Source of the DNA: Panopea generosa
Lineage: Eukaryota; Mollusca; Bivalvia; Adapedonta; Hiatellidae
Length of the DNA: 64,000 bases
Direction: 5' to 3'
Assembly (NCBI GenBank): GCA_029582155.1
Contig: CM055897.1
Coordinates: 93,509,829 to 93,573,828, forward strand
The notes under the pieces were generated by a model. It did no database searches. It was not told where the DNA came from and worked only from the letters and a program-made list of their open reading frames with translations. This document shows positions 58,841 through 64,000 of the stretch, piece after piece (positions within the stretch are counted from its first letter, which is position 1; the number at the start of each line of letters is the position of its first letter). The position numbers and the translations under genes are program-made.

Positions 58841-60251
58841 GTTACAATATATCATGCCTATATATATAGACAAAAGGATAACTATTTAATGGGAGTGTAT
58901 CAGGGGGCAAAACGCTTACAAATGTTTTAAAAAATGAAATTATTCTTAAAATAGATAATAAAGCATCTCATTATCAATAATAAATACAATTCGAAGGGTT
59001 TGGTATGTCAAAACCACCAAATGAGACCCAGACCAATGTTTGACTCAAGTGAGTATACATGGGCATACTATATTGGAAAACAAATTGTTTTAAGTCAGTT
59101 TTAAAGTTTTGGAGTAAAGCTAACAAGAAAATGAAATGTATGGATGGACAAGGGCAACTCTTTATACCTCCATCCCCATAAATTCAGTAATCTATCACAA
59201 CCCCATCAAATCAAGTAACCAATCAATATCCATAAAATATTATGTACAATTTTGTTACATTTATTGCAACAGACGATGAATGATATGCGTTTTAGATTGG
59301 GCCATGCCGACCTTAAACTTTGACCCTTAATTTGACAAATTTTCAAGGTGTGTGTTGTCACTGTAACAATTACAGGATTAGGTAACAATGACTTTAGTTA
59401 ATCTTTGACCTTAAAATTGATGCAAATAATGATATTTGATTTAGAGGTGTAACGATTCATAGATGTATCATGATTGACCTTTCTGCCAATGTGAGTATCG
59501 GGTGATTGATAAAACTTCCAATAGATCGCAATGCAATGCATTTTTGGGTCTATGATGCAACGTTATGATTGTCAGATATCTTGCATCACAATTCCATTCT
59601 TGGCGATTGTGATGCGTATTGTTCTGAAAATGAAGTATCACAATACACATCACAGATGAAAAAAATACCAATACACAGCCCTAGGAATACATGACCTGTT
59701 GGCCAAATCGACCTTTAATTTGTGGCTGCTGTGAATAACCTACGCCATCATACTGACAATGGCAGGACATTCAAGTCTCGTACAGCTCTTTGGAGGAATA
59801 TTATTTTTCCTAGCGTCTATCCTACTATATGGAGACTGGTGTGCATGGTCTGTCTTGGAGATGGCCACTAGCTCACAGTCTATCTTATACAGCTTAGTAA
59901 GTCTGGCATCCCTTCTCCTGTCCTCCATTGTTCTCAAATTGCATCATGGTGTTCCATTGAAACACCACAGAACATAAAAAACAATTGGGTAATATATATA
60001 TAGATCTATGTGTAAAAAAAAACGTCTAAAAATGTTAGAATGTCGAACAGTAACAGTACAACTATTCTTTTAAAAAATTATCAGTGAAATTATATTTTGT
60101 TATACTTTTACAACAAGATATTCCATCCAACGTGCAATTTTTTAATTGTTTTTTTTTTTCACACTCATGTAAATTGCACATTCTTTATGTAAAGGACAAA
60201 TAAAGTAAATTGATGGTTTTCTCATAAGATATTATTTATATGTTCGACCGG
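58841..60251. other. Intergenic: empty apart from a LINE remnant
   Basis: Between the inverted 'tgaccttgacc' element and the possible exon at 60252. Only the LINE tail at 59740-59960 was recognised. Confidence 0.5.
59740..59960 (-). pseudogene. Short LINE C-terminal remnant
   Basis: The minus strand reads FQWNTM...EDRRRDARLTKLYKIDCELV and then AISKTDH. This is the same tail motif (RRRDARLTMLYKI..GLV) as the LINE at 39.4-41.0 kb, separated by a frameshift. Confidence 0.65.
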
Positions 60252-60414
60252 TTACGGCATATTGACCACTAGACCTGTTATGCCAGACAAAACCTTGATG
60301 CCCTTCACTTTACTCTCTATAGCTTCCGGACATCCGTCAGGGCTGGCGTAGGTAACAAGTGGGCACACCAGCTTTTTGTCTATCCGATACCAAACATCTT
60401 TGCCGTCTTCAAGT
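60252..60414 (-). CDS. Possible terminal exon of an unidentified gene
   Basis: A frame of 54 codons (LEDGKDVWYRIDKKLVCPLV, then TYASPDGCPEAIESKVKGIK and VLSGITGLVVNMP, stop at 60252) follows an acceptor-like actttctaaaag on the minus strand. Its composition is protein-like and unlike the repeats around it. The splice site, the stop and the abrupt start suggest the last coding exon of a gene whose other exons lie to the right. No family is recognised and no partner exon was found up to 64000. Confidence 0.4.
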
Positions 60415-60728
60415 CTTTTAGAAAGTGTTATATGCACCCAAAAGAATCACACTAAATTCTAAGTTGACTTCCGTTTAAATACTTACTTAATTACGAGATG
60501 TATTGTATATTGTCCTTAAATAGCCTTTAAATGGTAACTAATCTTTTTTTTATTTCACAAACAAACGCACGAAGTTTTTTGATACGTTGCGCGCCAAATT
60601 ATGCGGGTTCGCGTTTTTACTACACATTCCATGAAATTCACACCTAAGTTCATTTGTTGAATTTCTTAAATATTATATTGCACGATATAAATAAAAAAAA
60701 ACACTCAAAATCGACAAAATTCGTAAAA

Positions 60729-63700
60729 ACAAGAAATAGTAAGTGTCGCATAGCCCCCCCCCCCCCCCCCCCAAAAAAAAATGGTCTGTGAAAATAGGAA
60801 TTTATGTTATAGTATCGATGAATATCAAGGGGAATGGACTGGCGTTTCAGACTAGACATGCACTTTCATGTTTTTTTTAAAATTAAAGTGTGACCTTGAC
60901 TTTTGCATAACCGTGACCTTGACATCTGATGTAACTATCTGGGTATTTCTACAGGTTAATGCAGATGACACATCATCATGACATGCTAATCACGTGTCAA
61001 GCTATTTTAAAATCCCTTCGTGTAAGACAAAGTTACAGAACAGACATGAAATATCAAACAAACTGAAAGTGTGACCTTGAGGTAAGGTTCTGGGTCTTAA
61101 CGTGACACGTTGTCATGTTATGTTGATCAATTGCAAAATTGAACCAAGTGCTTTTTGAAATCCATCCATGTATGATAAAGTTACAGGATGGATTTGAAAC
61201 CTCAAACAGACTCAAACTGTTGTCATAAAAACTCAGAGTGTGACCTTGACCTTTGAGGTACGGGTCTAGGTCTTACGGGTGACACGTGGTCATGTCATCT
61301 TGATCAATTGAGCCAAGTTAAAGACAGAGTTACAGACCAGATACGCAATATCAAACAAATTGAAAGTGTGACCTTGATTTTTGTGAAAAGGTTCTGGGTC
61401 TTACATGTGACACTGAATTATATCATGTTGATCAACTGAGGCAAGTGTTTTTGAAATGTATCAATAGGTGACAAAATTACAGACCAGACACAAAATCTCA
61501 AACAGACTGAAAGTGTTGTGTAATAAAGTTAAAGTGTGACCTTGACCTTTGAGGTACAGGTTTGGGTCTTACTTGCGACATGTAGTCATGTTATGTTGAT
61601 CATTTGTTGCAAGTTTTAACAAAAACCATATATGCATGACAAAGTTTCAGGCCAGACATGAAATCTAACACAGACTAAAAGTGTTGTCAAACAAACTCAA
61701 AGTGTGACATTGACCTTTGAGGTACGCATGTAGGTCTTACACGTGACACATCGTCATGTTATGCTGATATATTTAGCCAAGTGTTTTTGAAATTCAACCT
61801 TTTATAGGTGACAAAGTTACAGATTAGACACGAAATCTCAATCACACTGAAAGTGTCATCAAACAAAAATAAATTCTGACCTTGACCTTTGAAGTGGGAG
61901 TCTGGGTGTATTGCGTGACATGTTTTAATGTTATATTGATCATTTGTAGCAAGTATTACTTTCAGAAGAGATACTTTGTATAAGCTAGAAATAGCTTTCT
62001 TCTCAATTCTGTTGTTATGTATAGCTGTATATTTTAATAAATTTATATGTAATATGTTGAAAACGAATAAATATTGTTTAAACTAAGTATTTACAAAATC
62101 CATCTATGCATGACAAAGTTACATGCTGGACACGAAATCTCACACATCCAAAGTGTCGTCAAACAAACTCAAAGTGTGACCTTTACCTTTGAGGTACGGG
62201 TGTGGGTCCACTCATGAAATGTCGTCATGTTATATTGATCATTTGTAGCAAGTTTTAACAAAAACCATATATGCATGACAAAGTTTCAGGCCAGACATGA
62301 AATCTCACACAGACTCAAAGTGTTGTCAAACAAACTCAAAGTGTGACATTGACCTTTGAGGTATGCATGTAGGTTTTACATGTGACACATCGTCATGTCA
62401 TTCTGATATATTTAGCCAAGTGTTTTTGAAATTCATCCTTTTATAGGTGATAAAGTTACAGATTAGACACGAAATCTCAATCAGACTGAAAGTGTCATCA
62501 AACAAAAATAAATTGTGACCTTGACCTTTGAAGTCGGAGTCTGGGTGTAACGCGTGACATGTTTTAATGTTATATTGATCATTTGTAGCAAGTATTTACC
62601 AAATCCATTTATGCATGACAAAGTTACATGCTGGACACGAAATCTCACACACTCAAAGTGTCGTCAAACAAACTCAAGGTGTGACCTTGACCTTTGAGAT
62701 ACGGGTGTGGGTCTTACTCACGAAATGACGTCATGTTATGTTGATCATTTGTAGCGAGTTTTAATAAAAATCATATATGCATGACAAAGTTTCAGGCCAG
62801 ACATGAAACTTCACACAGACTCAAAGAGTTGCCAAACAAACTCAAAGTGTGACATTGACCTTTGAGTTACGCATGTAGGTCTTACATGTGACACATCGTC
62901 ATGTCATGCTGATATATTTAGCCAAGTGTTTTTGAAATTCATCCTTTTATAGGTGACAAAGTTACAGGTTGGACACGAAATCTCAATCAGACTGAAAGTG
63001 TCATCAAAGATAGTTAAAGTGTGACCTTAACCTTTGAAGTGGGAGTCTGGGTGTAACGCACGGCATGTCGTCATGTTATGTTGATCATTTGTAGCAAAGA
63101 TTAACAAAATCCATCTATGCATGACAAAGTTACAGGTTGGACACAAAATTTCACACAGACTCAGTGTCGTCAAACAAACTCAAAGTGTGACCTTGACCAT
63201 TGAAGTACAATATGAGTCTTACTCGCAACATGTCGTCATGTTATGTTGATCATTTGTAGCAAAGATTAACAAAATCCATCTATGCATGACAAAGTTACAG
63301 GCCGGACACAAATTCTCACACAGACTCCAAGTGTTCTCAAACAAACTCAAAGTGTGACCTTTACCTTTGAGGTATGGGTTTGGGTCTTACTTGCGACATG
63401 TAGTCATGTTATGTTGATCATTTGTAGCAAGTTTTAACAAAAAACATATATGCATGACAAAGTTTCAGGCCAGACATGAAATCTCACACAGACTCAAAGT
63501 GTTGTCAAACAAACTCAAAGTGTGACATTGACCTTTGAGGTACGCATGTAGGTCTTACACGTGACACATCGTCATGTCATGCTGATATATTTAGCCAAGT
63601 GTTTTTGAAATTCATCTTTTTATAGGTGACAAAGTAACAGATTGGACATGAAATCTCAGACTGAAAGTGTCATCAAACAAAAATAAATTGTGACCTTGAC

Positions 63701-64000
63701 CTTTGAAGAGGGAGTCTGGATGTAACGCGTGACATGTTGTCATGTTATATTGATCATTTGTTGCAAGTATTTACAAAATCAATCTATGCATGACAAAGTT
63801 ACATGTTATACACAAAATCTCAAACACTCAAAGTGGCGTCAAACAAACTCAAAGTGTGACCTTGACCTTTGAGGTACAGGTGTGGGTCTTACTCACAAAA
63901 TGTTGTCATGTTATGTTGATCATTTGTACCAAGTATTAACAAAATCCATTTATGCACGACAAATTTACAGGTCGGACACGGAATCTCACACAGACTTAGT
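60729..64000 (+). repeat. Dispersed 'tgaccttgacc' element, long copy running off the window
   Basis: Begins acaagaaatagtaagtgtcg with a C run, then about 16 units. From about 61.5 kb an alternating pattern of two unit types recurs every about 380-420 bp (gtgacattgacctttgaggt..gcatgtaggtctta against gtgaccttgacctttgaagt..gggagtctggg), so it has higher-order structure. A 100-bp unrelated insertion sits near 61960-62085. Confidence 0.8.

Overview
The window looks like AT-rich nuclear DNA from a bivalve mollusc. The support is intron-split metazoan genes with GT/AG junctions, several families of tRNA-derived SINEs, CR1/Jockey-like LINE remnants, a Tc1 transposase remnant, and repeat types familiar from bivalve genomes (the 'gggccataactc' repeat and arrays of 'tgaccttgacctttga'). 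I cannot name the species. No rRNA gene, CRISPR array or intact free-standing tRNA gene was seen.

The left half (about 2.6-32.9 kb, minus strand) is one gene, the beta regulatory subunit of AMP-activated protein kinase (PRKAB). I placed five coding exons whose splice phases all agree: 32867-32721, 22613-22459, 17196-17103, 5139-5019 and 2733-2594. They give 219 codons, from the myristoylation-type start MGNTS through the glycogen-binding module to VILNKDT. The last exon (about 49 codons expected) was not found and should lie left of base 1. The introns are filled with minisatellites (unit lengths 25, 53, 60, 71 and 108 bp), SINEs, a small DNA transposon and a Tc1 remnant. The largest array is about 8 kb of a 53-bp unit in intron 1. 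It starts about 25 bp from the exon 2 acceptor, and most units carry TTGTTTAC, the FOXO/DAF-16 core site. A 60-bp array at the other end is made of copies of the 3' end of PRKAB exon 5 together with its splice donor.

From 33 to 47 kb the DNA is mainly mobile-element debris. It includes two LINE reverse-transcriptase remnants, a 4.8-kb long-inverted-repeat (foldback) element at 39000-43798 interrupted by a 5'-truncated LINE with a 13-bp target-site duplication, and SINEs. A small two-exon plus-strand gene of unknown function (231 aa, 44347-45774) sits just right of the foldback element.

From 48 to 64 kb there are two more arrays (about 25-bp and 46-bp units), a broken SGNH-hydrolase-like ORF, and a two-exon minus-strand gene (57338-53972) for a 703-aa TKL-type protein kinase. 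Its N-terminal half carries five copies of a TYVDN..NR.LGRVG motif and a long Ser/Tyr/Arg/Gly/Asp-rich segment. A possible terminal exon of another minus-strand gene lies at 60414-60252. The right end is a long array of the 'tgaccttgacc' repeat, also found at 18.6-21.5, 50.2 and 57.5-58.8 kb.
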